From: Sedimentisphaerales bacterium
GTDB taxonomy: Bacteria > Planctomycetota > Phycisphaerae > Sedimentisphaerales > SG8-4
Direction of reading: 5' to 3'
Length of the DNA: 15,894 nucleotides
Assembly (NCBI GenBank): GCA_016928975.1
Contig: JAFGJR010000210.1
Location: forward strand, 1 to 15,894
Below are positions 7,218-14,325 of the stretch, in pieces (position 1 is the first letter of the stretch; every line of letters begins with the position of its first letter). The notes under the pieces are model-generated. The model was not told where the DNA came from. It worked only from the letters and a program-made list of their open reading frames with translations, and did no database searches. The position numbers and the translations under genes were made by a program.

Positions 7218-8464
7218 GTCATTCCTTCGGTAGTGTAGCGGAGGCGGTCTCCTGGCGGCTTTGCCTTGGGTGCGGGGCCTGCGTCTCGGTGTGCCCGAAC
7301 CGCGCCTTGATCCTCGTGGATGTCGCGAACGACGGGCTGCGGCCGAAGACCGACCACAACAGGTGCGCTCAGTGCGGCGAGTGCATCAAGGTATGCCCCG
7401 GAGTGAACATCGAGATTGCGGGCACGGAGGCCGCCGCGCTGCCGGAGCTTCGCCGGGCCTGGGGACCGGTCCTGGAGATCTGGGAGGGATATGCCGCCGA
7501 TCCGGAGATTCGCTTCCTCGGCTCCTCCGGTGGCCTCGTGACCGCGCTGTCCCTTTACTGCATCGAGAAGGCACGAATGCAGGGAGTGCTCCACGCCGGC
7601 GCCGATGCTGGGAATCCGCTGGCCAATGTACCGGTGATCAGCCGTGACCGCCAGGCACTCCTGGGACGAACCGGCTCTCGCTACGCCCCGGCGGCGCCGT
7701 GTGCCGGATTCGGGCTTCTCAACGGCGAGGCAGGGTCGCAGTTCGTGTTCGCCGGCAAGCCCTGTGACGTGGCGGCGGTGCGGAAATGGCAGGCGCTGGA
7801 AGGGACAGCCGGCGGCAAGGTCGCCGTAGCCATCTCGATCTTCTGCGCCGGGACGCCCAGCACGCAGGGCACTCTGCGGATCATCGAGCAGTTGGGCGTG
7901 GAGCCCGGCCAGGTCCGCGAGCTTCGCTATCGTGGGTGTGGCTGGCCCGGCCGGACTGTCGTTAAGACCGGTGGCGGTCTCCACGAGCCTCCGTCGATGA
8001 GTTACGCGGAGGCGTGGGGGGAAATCCTCAGCAAGCACACGCAATTCCGGTGTCGGCTTTGCCCGGATTCCACGGGGGAATCGGCCGATCTGTCGTGCGG
8101 CGACCCCTGGTACAGGCAGATCGAGCCTGACGATCCCGGCCGGTCGCTTGTGCTGGTCAGAACGGAGGTGGGCCGGAGAATCCTGCACGAGGCCATGGCC
8201 GCGGGGTATGTGCAACTCGAGCGGGTGGATGCCGGCGTGCTTCCGAGGTCTCAGCAGTCTCTGCTGCGTCGCAGGCAGGAGCTCTGGGGACGGTTGGCAG
8301 CGTTGCGGCTGCTCCGCGTGCCGGTGCCCCGGTTTGGCGGGTTCTCGCTGCTGGCGAACTGGATGGCGTTGCCTGTCGCCGGCAAGACCCGGTCAATCCT
8401 CGGCACGGTTCGTCGTGCACTGCAGCGAGGATGGAACCGGCCGAACCGGTCTGATGCGGGATGA
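7214..8464 (+). CDS. FrhB/FdhB-like iron-sulfur protein (coenzyme F420 hydrogenase/dehydrogenase beta subunit family)
   Basis: A 416-residue protein with two N-terminal ferredoxin-type 4Fe-4S motifs, CLGCGACVSVCP (Cys17, 20, 23, 27) and CAQCGECIKVCP (Cys51, 54, 57, 61). The FrhB/FdhB N- and C-terminal domains follow: SSGGLVTALSLYC (104-116), FAGKPCDVAAVRK (179-191), FCAGTPSTQGT (210-220), YRGCGWPG (239-246) and CRLCPDSTGESADLSCGDPW (280-299). The family uses flavin and iron-sulfur clusters to move electrons. Members next to pyruvyl transferases in glycan clusters have no settled function and need not use F420. The ATG at 7214 overlaps the upstream stop (ATGA), preceded by GGAAG; an in-frame ATG at 7133 lies inside the upstream gene and is rejected. 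Residues after about 370 are basic and hydrophobic without conserved motifs. Pairing suggests a redox step on a sugar or on a partner enzyme in the same pathway (inference). Confidence 0.92.
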   Translation: MSHSFGSVAEAVSWRLCLGCGACVSVCPNRALILVDVANDGLRPKTDHNRCAQCGECIKVCPGVNIEIAGTEAAALPELRRAWGPVLEIWEGYAADPEIRFLGSSGGLVTALSLYCIEKARMQGVLHAGADAGNPLANVPVISRDRQALLGRTGSRYAPAAPCAGFGLLNGEAGSQFVFAGKPCDVAAVRKWQALEGTAGGKVAVAISIFCAGTPSTQGTLRIIEQLGVEPGQVRELRYRGCGWPGRTVVKTGGGLHEPPSMSYAEAWGEILSKHTQFRCRLCPDSTGESADLSCGDPWYRQIEPDDPGRSLVLVRTEVGRRILHEAMAAGYVQLERVDAGVLPRSQQSLLRRRQELWGRLAALRLLRVPVPRFGGFSLLANWMALPVAGKTRSILGTVRRALQRGWNRPNRSDAG

Positions 8465-8490
8465 TGGTTTGGAGGGGATGAAGGTGTGCG

Positions 8491-8545
8491 GCGGTAGTCG
8501 AGCGAGGCGCTATCGGCAGCTCACAGTCGCCTCGTTGACTGCCGC
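8491..8545. terminator. Long two-part hairpin at a convergent junction, likely bidirectional terminator
   Basis: Bases 8491-8499 pair with 8537-8545 (nine pairs, one G-U) and 8503-8509 with 8528-8534 (seven pairs). The two stems are separated by a small internal loop and closed by an 18-base loop. It begins 26 bases after the FrhB-like stop at 8464 and overlaps the last codons of the converging glycosyltransferase gene. There is no strong T-run (ATTTGG follows on the plus strand), so intrinsic termination is not certain, but the position and stability favour a shared 3'-end structure. Confidence 0.45.
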
Positions 8546-9580
8546 ATTTGGTCGCGTCGTCGTGAGCTGGGTGACGAAGTCATCGACTCGCTGTTGCAGC
8601 GCAGTCATATCGGCGTTTCTGGCGGCCCAGTCTCTCGCCCCTGCGCTGAGGCGCCGATACAGCTCGGGATCGTTCGCCAGGCGCAGGATCTTCTCTCTCA
8701 CGTCGGCCACATCGGCCAGCTTCACCAACAGGCCGTTGACGCCGTCCGTCACGTAGTTCTGGACGGCCACCCAGTCCGTGCAAATCGTAGGCTTGCCGAG
8801 CATGAGCGAGGTCACGATGGAGATCTGGCCACACGAAGGCTCTGAGTTGTCGAACGTGAAAACCGTGAAGAGGCACTTCCTGGCCAGTCGGTCACACTCC
8901 TCCAGCGGAATGTTACAGAAGGCTCGCACGTTGTCGGGGATCTTGAGTCCCTGAAGGTTGTACTCCCTGGCCACCACGACCGCGTGCAGCCCAGTCCCCT
9001 CCATCGCGTTGAGAAATGTTCGATAGTCCCGCGCGTTGCCCCCAAGGCTCAACACGAAAGGCTTGCCGTCTTCGAATGTGTGCGTGTCTTGTGGCTCGCC
9101 GTCGGCCGGGTCTTTCCGGAAGAACGGCAGAAACGCGAAGCGCGATTCCGGGATTCCGTACAGCTTCTGCGTCAACTGGATATCATAGACGCTGGGCACG
9201 AGGAAGAGGTCCACGCGCCGGAACAGGATTCCCGACACCCATCGCCACAGGCCGTGTCTGCGCCGCAGGACGTTGAAGTTCGCGATCACGAGCTTGCGTC
9301 GTCCCTTCGTGAGCAGGGAAAGGGCCGACAGGACCAGGCCGGTGATGGCCCAATCCACCAGCAGCACGTCGTACGTTCGCCAGCGAAACCGGAGCACCAC
9401 GCAGGCGATCAGGTGGCGCAGCAGGTCCATCACCCGCATGTGTCGGCTCTTGCCGTAGGGATTGGCGCGCCATCGACCCGGGCCCACGCTGCGATACTGG
9501 TGCCGCTCGCTATGCTTCGGGGCCAGAGAGGACTCCTCGCCCTCCCGAAGAAAGTTGCTGTAGACCAAGACCTTTGCCAT
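8510..9580 (-). CDS. Glycosyltransferase, GT-B fold (family 4-like)
   Basis: A 356-residue predicted cytoplasmic or peripheral-membrane glycosyltransferase, probably adding one sugar to a lipid-linked repeat unit. The N-terminal half resembles the acceptor domain, with KVLVYSNFLREGEES (3-17), a hydrophobic/basic stretch at 50-90 that could associate with membrane, and FLVPSVYDI (126-134). The C-terminal half looks like the donor domain: FVLSLGGNARDYRTFL (175-190), then SEPSCGQISIVTSLMLGKPT (246-265), matching the shape of the retaining family's E-x7-E region although the second Glu is not conserved here. TDWVAVQNYVTDGVNGLLV (268-286) and a DPELYRRLSAGAR-type helix (304-316) follow. Substrates cannot be inferred. 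The start is supported by AGGAG six bases upstream of ATG 9580. It is the last gene of the minus-strand cluster, 90 bases downstream of the FkbM gene, and ends in the hairpin shared with the convergent FrhB-like gene. Confidence 0.85.
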   Translation of the reverse strand: MAKVLVYSNFLREGEESSLAPKHSERHQYRSVGPGRWRANPYGKSRHMRVMDLLRHLIACVVLRFRWRTYDVLLVDWAITGLVLSALSLLTKGRRKLVIANFNVLRRRHGLWRWVSGILFRRVDLFLVPSVYDIQLTQKLYGIPESRFAFLPFFRKDPADGEPQDTHTFEDGKPFVLSLGGNARDYRTFLNAMEGTGLHAVVVAREYNLQGLKIPDNVRAFCNIPLEECDRLARKCLFTVFTFDNSEPSCGQISIVTSLMLGKPTICTDWVAVQNYVTDGVNGLLVKLADVADVREKILRLANDPELYRRLSAGARDWAARNADMTALQQRVDDFVTQLTTTRPNAAVNEATVSCR

Positions 9581-9670
9581 GCGTGTCTCCTGGAGTCGTG
9601 CTCTGCACAGGCGCCGACGTGACAGAACGAGGCTTGTGTCTGTCCCATCTGGTTCCTGCTGGTCTGTGCG

Positions 9671-10438
9671 TCACCGTTTCCGGGCGTAGATGTAGCCCGG
9701 CGGGCCCTTCTCCAGGTCCACTTGGAACCCTCGACTCTCAAGAAAGGCGCGCAACTCCTCGCCGGTGCCCGTGCCGAATTGCTCATGGAACTCCATGCCG
9801 ATCGCATCGATTCGGGCGAACACCTCCTCGGGCGTCGAATACAGCACCTCATATTCCGAGCCCTCGCAGTCCACTTTGAGCAGGTTGCATCTTTCGAGGT
9901 GGTTGTCCGCGAAGATATCCTTCAACGCGACCACTTCCAGATTCACCTTCTGGCCGCGTTTCTCGTACATGGAGCTGGCGCCGCCGGCCACCGATAGAAA
10001 GACCGTCTTGGTCTGCCTCTCGGCGCCCACGGCGCACTGGAAGGCCCTGATTCGCCCGTCGAGGCCATTGAGTTGAATGTTCTCCTGGAGCAGTCGATAA
10101 TTCTCCGCGAAGGGCTCGTAGCAGTATACGGTCAGCGCGGGATTCTGGCTGGCCGCCAGTACACTGAAGGCGCCGATGTTTGCGCCGATATCAACCACCA
10201 CGGATGCCCCGCCGGGCAGTTGTTCGAGACATCTCTGGTACACCCTTTCGACGAACACCTCCCGAAGGATGTAGTCGTCCCCTCGCCCGGGACGGATTCG
10301 GAACCGCGTCCCGCCGCGCAATCTCGCGACGAACGGTGTTTGCGCCGGGCGGAAATGTGAACGCAGGACGGTGAACCAGTTCTCAAAGCCCATGACGGTT
10401 CTGGCTGCTTTCCTAAGGTAGTCGAAGATACCTGTCAT
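9671..10438 (-). CDS. FkbM family SAM-dependent methyltransferase
   Basis: A 255-residue class I methyltransferase of the FkbM family, which O-methylates polyketides and sugars and is common in polysaccharide clusters. VVVDIGANIGAF (80-91) is the SAM-binding motif I, CYEPFAENYRLLQEN (106-120) carries the acidic motif II, and CNLLKVDCEGSEYEVL (184-199) is the FkbM signature; IGMEFHE (213-219) follows. The start at 10438 is chosen for GGAG six bases upstream. An alternative ATG at 10477 would add 13 basic residues but has only a G-run before it, with no proper ribosome site. A G7 tract lies just upstream, and a coding-like frame abuts it; losing one G would fuse that frame to this gene as a protein of about 318 residues. 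Its place in an operon with polymerase, acetyltransferase and glycosyltransferase genes suggests methylation of a surface glycan. Confidence 0.9.
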   Translation of the reverse strand: MTGIFDYLRKAARTVMGFENWFTVLRSHFRPAQTPFVARLRGGTRFRIRPGRGDDYILREVFVERVYQRCLEQLPGGASVVVDIGANIGAFSVLAASQNPALTVYCYEPFAENYRLLQENIQLNGLDGRIRAFQCAVGAERQTKTVFLSVAGGASSMYEKRGQKVNLEVVALKDIFADNHLERCNLLKVDCEGSEYEVLYSTPEEVFARIDAIGMEFHEQFGTGTGEELRAFLESRGFQVDLEKGPPGYIYARKR

Positions 10439-10637
10439 TACGAGCTCCCAAAGCTTGCCTCTCAGTCTTCTTCTCATCCCAGCCCCCCCATTTCAGAGCC
10501 AACTGGTGGTGGGTTGTCCGCTCGTCGAACTCGTAGTAGAGGATGGCGCTCGCGAGGGCATCCAGCACCCGACAGACAAGCCTACGAAACACAGTCGAAA
10601 TGGGCGCCGTTCGGCGGGGCAATCGCATTCCGATCAC
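10413..10637 (-). CDS. Possible small protein, or split N-terminal part of the FkbM gene
   Basis: A 74-codon reading frame fills the 195-base gap between the polymerase and FkbM genes. Its GTG start (10637-10635) overlaps the polymerase stop by four bases (GTGA), a typical coupled arrangement; an ATG three codons later is an alternative. Codons for about residues 22-50 end mostly in G or C like the surrounding genes, and the amphipathic segment LVCRVLDALASAILYYEFDE looks protein-like. No homology is recognised and no strong ribosome site is seen. It overlaps the FkbM start by 26 bases. The G7 run at 10483-10489 lies in this frame, so it may instead be a frameshifted N-terminal extension of FkbM, or chance. 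Low confidence. Confidence 0.3.
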   Translation of the reverse strand: MIGMRLPRRTAPISTVFRRLVCRVLDALASAILYYEFDERTTHHQLALKWGGWDEKKTERQALGARNDRYLRLP

Positions 10638-11980
10638 GGGATTGAACCCAGGTTCGTGGACGCTTCGGGCGCGATGCGCGGCGTCGCTCGCTTGGCGTGG
10701 GTGACGGCACATCGCTGCTTCTTCGCAAGCAGGGGGGGCACCGTGGCGCAGAACCCGAACATCATGAACAGCAGGATCATCGGCTGTTCGAACAGGGAGA
10801 CGGAGTTGAACGCCAGCAGGACGCTGAACAGGCCGGCGCCGATACACCAGATAAGCCACATGTCCTCGTCATGAGCCAGGGACCAGAAGCCGCGGAACAG
10901 GTTCCTCACGGCGGTGATAATGACCAGGCAGAAGGGGATGAAGCCGACCAATCCGTACCGGGAGAGCTCCAGCAGGTAGTGGTTGACCATGTCGGTGTAG
11001 GCTCGCGTGTCGATCTTCGTGCCCCAGCCCGGATCGGCGGTTCCATAACCCATGAGCCAGTGGTTCGTCATGCCACCCTCGAAGAAGGCCACCTCGAACA
11101 GCCGTGTCCGATACCACGCGGTAGCGGAGTTGAAGGCGAGACGGTCAATCACGTTATAGAAATGCCTGTTGCTGATGATCTCCACGATGCCGCACAGGAC
11201 GATCCCGGTGATGATGAGCCCCCGCCAGGAGTGCCTGAATCGATACAATACGACGAAGGTGACTGCTCCAATCAGGGCGAACTGGCCTCCGCTGGACATG
11301 GACGAGAAAGCACCGAGAAAAACCAACCCGACCAGCGCAATGTAGAGCCAGGCCTTCGATCCGGCATTCTTCACGAGGCCGAGACATACCGCCCCGGCCA
11401 TCCCTGTGAACACCCCGAAATAAATGGCGTGTCGGAAGGTCACCTGGGCCCGGTGGAAGACCTTCAACCGAATCTCCGGGACGGGCAGGGGGCGTCCCAG
11501 CTTGAGCAGATTCACCCCTGTCAAACATTCGTAGAAGGCCACAAGGCTCAGCGCCGCCGCCCCCCAGGCGATGGCCTTCAAGACCGTGAGATAGTCCTCC
11601 TTTCTTCGTATGACCAGTCGTACGACGAAATAGGGCAAGGCCATGTCGCAGAAGTCGCCCCCCCGGTACTCAATGATCCTCGCGGCTTCCGAGGTCACCA
11701 GGCCGGCAGCCACTTCCGCCGCGAACAGGATGACCACAAGCCGGTCCAGCCACATGACTCTGAAACTCTTCGTGAGCTCGGGAGTCAGGATGACCTTAAT
11801 GAACAGGACGATGATGATCACCCGGCTCACCGAGAAGTCGATCGTGCCGATGGACAGCAGTCCCGCGCCGTACGGGTACGACAGGAACGACACAATGTAC
11901 ACGATCAGTCCATAGACCGGCCTGACGGAAAGAGCCAGGAACGAGCCGAATAGGGCCAGTAATACCGTAATGATCTGCAT
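10634..11980 (-). CDS. O-antigen polymerase / ligase-like membrane protein
   Basis: A 448-residue polytopic protein with about ten to twelve hydrophobic segments, of the Wzy/WaaL (O-antigen ligase, Wzy_C) superfamily. These proteins polymerise lipid-linked repeat units, or join them to lipid A core, on the periplasmic side of the inner membrane. A large loop between late membrane segments carries the Arg-containing AWYRTRLFEVAFFEGG and WLMGYGTADPGWG, then MVNHYLLELSRYGLVGF, which matches the family's His-x-x-Tyr/Leu-Leu, Glu/Ser, Gly-Leu-x-Gly-Phe pattern near the catalytic loop. The C-terminal tail after the last segment is basic and poorly conserved. Two ATGs are adjacent; 11980 is preferred because GGAG is seven bases upstream, while 11983 would give one extra Met. 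It lies 112 bases downstream of the O-acetyltransferase on the same strand. Polymerase and ligase cannot be told apart from sequence alone. Confidence 0.87.
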   Translation of the reverse strand: MQIITVLLALFGSFLALSVRPVYGLIVYIVSFLSYPYGAGLLSIGTIDFSVSRVIIIVLFIKVILTPELTKSFRVMWLDRLVVILFAAEVAAGLVTSEAARIIEYRGGDFCDMALPYFVVRLVIRRKEDYLTVLKAIAWGAAALSLVAFYECLTGVNLLKLGRPLPVPEIRLKVFHRAQVTFRHAIYFGVFTGMAGAVCLGLVKNAGSKAWLYIALVGLVFLGAFSSMSSGGQFALIGAVTFVVLYRFRHSWRGLIITGIVLCGIVEIISNRHFYNVIDRLAFNSATAWYRTRLFEVAFFEGGMTNHWLMGYGTADPGWGTKIDTRAYTDMVNHYLLELSRYGLVGFIPFCLVIITAVRNLFRGFWSLAHDEDMWLIWCIGAGLFSVLLAFNSVSLFEQPMILLFMMFGFCATVPPLLAKKQRCAVTHAKRATPRIAPEASTNLGSIP

Positions 11981-12055
11981 CATTATGCTCCGAGTTCTCT
12001 ATCAGCCTGCTCCGGCCGCATTTCGACGGGACGTATGAAGGGGTCCACTCGCGCG

Positions 12056-12072
12056 GCGCCGCGTCGCGGCGC
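12056..12072. terminator. GC hairpin between acetyltransferase and polymerase genes
   Basis: GCGCCGC (12056-12062) and GCGGCGC (12066-12072) form a perfect seven-pair stem with a 3-base loop, 23 bases after the acetyltransferase stop on the minus strand. No T-run follows. It may be an internal attenuating or mRNA-processing stem within the operon, or only local GC richness. Confidence 0.25.
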
Positions 12073-12095
12073 TGCCGCCGGTGCCCTTCCTGCGC

Positions 12096-12776
12096 TCACA
12101 TCCATTCCTGGACGATGTCTCTTTCGATCTGAATGCCACTGCGATCTACCCTGGGCAACGCATGGGTGAAGTCGGAGATCGTCAACTCCTCAACGTCCTT
12201 GTCCCACCAGCGGGAAGCCTTGATCTCCTGCTGGACTTCCTCGGAAAACCGGTACCTGATGATCGTTGCCGGATTGCCTGCCACCACGGCGAAATCAGGC
12301 ACGTCCTTCGTGACGACGGCCCCGGCGCCAATGACGGCTCCGTCCCCGATGTGTCGGACCGCGGGTAGTATGATCGCATTGCACCCGACCCAGACGTCGT
12401 TGCCCACCACGAGTCGGGTCCGAGGCGCCAGGTCGTGATCGACGAATCCGAATTCCGGATTGAAGAAGAACGGATGGGTGGACCGGAACTCCATGGGGTG
12501 ATTCCCATTGAAGACCTTGACACCACCGGCGAAGGAACAATATCTGCCTATCCGCGTGAAAGGGGTGATGGCGGACGCATCGAAACAACCGCCGTAACTA
12601 TACATCCCGACCTCGATCTGGTGGTAGTCCCTGAATATGCGGCGAATCGTGCGGGACCGTGCGTATCCGCCCTCGGCACGCGCGAGAATCCGCAGGATCC
12701 ACCGTCGCATGCGAGTCCTTCTAACTGCGTACAGCCGATACGATAGCTCTCCGAGCTGTGTACCCTTTGAGGTCAT
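12096..12776 (-). CDS. Hexapeptide-repeat O-acetyltransferase (CatB/XAT-like)
   Basis: A 226-residue left-handed beta-helix acyltransferase; such trimers transfer acetyl from acetyl-CoA to hydroxyl groups of sugars or xenobiotics. A basic N-terminal helix (about 11-50) precedes YHQIEVGMYSYGG (51-63). Hexapeptide repeats run through TRIGRYCSFAGGVKVFNG (74-91), with GNHPMEF (91-97) carrying the likely catalytic His93, then VVGNDVWVGCNAIILPAV (123-140) and IGDGAVIGAGAVVTKDV (143-159), ending in AGNPATIIRYRF (166-177), the typical C-terminal closing motif. The start at 12776 has GGAGG six bases upstream. An in-frame ATG at 12710 (AAGGA five bases upstream) would give 204 residues and is a fair alternative. 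The ribosome site of the longer form lies in the 12-base palindrome CCTCCATGGAGG (12783-12794). It is the first gene of the minus-strand glycan cluster; a role in O-acetylating the repeat unit is likely. Confidence 0.9.
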   Translation of the reverse strand: MTSKGTQLGELSYRLYAVRRTRMRRWILRILARAEGGYARSRTIRRIFRDYHQIEVGMYSYGGCFDASAITPFTRIGRYCSFAGGVKVFNGNHPMEFRSTHPFFFNPEFGFVDHDLAPRTRLVVGNDVWVGCNAIILPAVRHIGDGAVIGAGAVVTKDVPDFAVVAGNPATIIRYRFSEEVQQEIKASRWWDKDVEELTISDFTHALPRVDRSGIQIERDIVQEWM

Positions 12777-13065
12777 CCTTGCCCTCCATGGAGGACGCTG
12801 GCCTGTTTCTTGTGCCCTCAAACTGAGGCTGCCTACGATCTTCCTGCTACTTTCGGGTATTCCTATCTGTTCTGTGTACTCAAGCAAGAGGACAGTCTAT
12901 CCAGTTGCGTGCACATCAGCAATCCAGTACAAGTGGGGATCCAGTGGCGACTGCCAGCCTGGGTCGTCCCCCTATGGCAGGAGGATGCCGGTTTCTCAAG
13001 CCCACGCGTCCCTCCGACGATATGATGGAGGAGATGCCACCGCGTGGTCCGAGAAGGAAGAGAAC
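12777..13065. other. Divergent intergenic region between acetyltransferase and acyltransferase genes
   Basis: About 290 bases between two divergently transcribed genes, with lower GC than the flanks. It should hold promoters for both directions, but I see only a partial plus-strand -10, TATGAT at 13021-13026, without a clear -35, and no convincing minus-strand pair. A perfect 12-base palindrome, CCTCCATGGAGG, lies at 12783-12794 next to the acetyltransferase start. I see no convincing gene in it. Confidence 0.5.
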
Positions 13066-14325
13066 ATGAGTTCTGGATATGCGACACATGAATCGCCGGA
13101 TCGCAAACCTTCAGCATATTCCGGCTCCGTGGGTCCTCCGTCCGGTAGATTGTCTTGGACGAGAACCGTGAAAATCGCTGGTGCGGCGATCCGGCACAGC
13201 CTCGCGGGTAGAGAGGCACTTCGCGGCAGCAGGAAGGCAAACAGATCGATGGCTCGTCTTTCGGGGATCGGGATCCTGCTGGTCGTCCTGGGCCATTCGG
13301 AAGGAGCGTCTGTCGAGCAGATCATCCGGATTGCCTCCCAGGACCGGTGGTATGCGACGTTCCTCGGAGTCATACGATGGATCTACACGTTCCACATGCC
13401 GCTGTTCTTCTTCATCTCCGGCTGGCTGTTTCACTACACGAACAGGAGTAGGGACATTCACTACGGTGCATTTGTCAAGGCCAAATTCGTTCGACTGATC
13501 GTTCCATACCTGACCCTCTCCACGATAGCATTCCCGGTGAAGGTCATGCTGGCGCGGTTTGCCAGCCGGCCAGTCTCCCTGTCACCACAGGATTTCGTGC
13601 AGCAGATCATCTTCCCCTGGCACAATACGATCATCTTCTTCTGGTACTTGCCGACATTGTTCCTGATGTTCCTGGCCGCGCCATACGTGCTCCACAAGAG
13701 GATGGGAGCCGCCCATGCGGTTATCCTGCTGCTCGCGAGCGTCGGCCTGTATACCCAATTCGATAACACGAATCTGTCCGGCTTCTCTGCCTTCTTGAAT
13801 GTTGCAGGTGTTCTTCACAACTTCATCTTCTTTGCCTGTGGCTTCATCACCGATCGGTTCACGTTGAACTCCCAAGTGAGAAAGTGCGGCGTCTTCTGTC
13901 TCCCCTTTTCGGTTCTTGGGTTTGTCTTCTCTCCTCGCGACTCGCAGCTCGGTAACTTGCTCCTGGCGCTCGCCGGTATCGCCATGTGCTGGTGGCTGGC
14001 TCATCAGGTCCATAGCGAATGGCTGGCTCGGGTCGGGGATTGCTCGTACCAGATATACCTCTTCAGTTGGTTTCCTCAGCGGTTCTGCCGGATCATCTTC
14101 GGCCAGGTACTGCAGGTCAATGTATTCATCGCAATCCTTGCGATGGCTCTCGCTGGCCTGGTCGTACCTATAGCTGCAACCTGGGTCCTGTCCCTCGTGA
14201 CTCCAGTGAGATTGCGTTTCCTGTACGGAGACTCGGTCCCGCGAAGGGAGACCGAACGGACCCGCGAACGCCTCGACTCCGGCAACAAAGCCCTTCATGC
14301 CTCGGAACTACTCAGGCAGGAATGA
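13066..14325 (+). CDS. Membrane acyltransferase, family 3 (second copy)
   Basis: A 419-residue polytopic acyltransferase-3 protein, expected to O-acylate a surface glycan. LSGIGILLVVLGHSEG (65-80) contains the expected catalytic His77, FHMPLFFFISGWLFHY (109-124) is the second family hallmark, KFVRLIVPYL (140-149) follows, then WYLPTLFLMFL (193-203) and YQIYLFSWF (328-336). About ten membrane segments are seen, with a charged, Arg/Glu-rich tail (391-419). The Trp-Ile-Asp that usually precedes the first membrane helix is replaced by Ser-Met-Ala (61-63). The start at 13066 has AAGGA seven bases upstream. Residues 1-50 are polar with mixed codon use and no family match, so a start at the ATG at 13249, just before the first helix, is possible. 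The 3' end overlaps the converging flippase gene by 14 bases. It differs clearly from the acyltransferase at 1276-2478, so it is not a recent duplicate. Confidence 0.85.
   Translation: MSSGYATHESPDRKPSAYSGSVGPPSGRLSWTRTVKIAGAAIRHSLAGREALRGSRKANRSMARLSGIGILLVVLGHSEGASVEQIIRIASQDRWYATFLGVIRWIYTFHMPLFFFISGWLFHYTNRSRDIHYGAFVKAKFVRLIVPYLTLSTIAFPVKVMLARFASRPVSLSPQDFVQQIIFPWHNTIIFFWYLPTLFLMFLAAPYVLHKRMGAAHAVILLLASVGLYTQFDNTNLSGFSAFLNVAGVLHNFIFFACGFITDRFTLNSQVRKCGVFCLPFSVLGFVFSPRDSQLGNLLLALAGIAMCWWLAHQVHSEWLARVGDCSYQIYLFSWFPQRFCRIIFGQVLQVNVFIAILAMALAGLVVPIAATWVLSLVTPVRLRFLYGDSVPRRETERTRERLDSGNKALHASELLRQE

Noticed and set aside
7013..8215. 400-codon minus-strand open frame opposite the pyruvyl transferase/FrhB pair
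   Set aside because: It is antisense to two strongly supported genes and shows no family features.
10697..11953. 418-codon plus-strand open frame opposite the polymerase gene
   Set aside because: Its very hydrophilic Glu/Gln/His/Asp-rich composition is the mirror image of a hydrophobic membrane protein; no motif is present.
12637..13065. In-frame upstream extension of the second acyltransferase
   Set aside because: It overlaps the start of the divergent acetyltransferase gene, has no conserved residues, and a better ribosome site precedes 13066.
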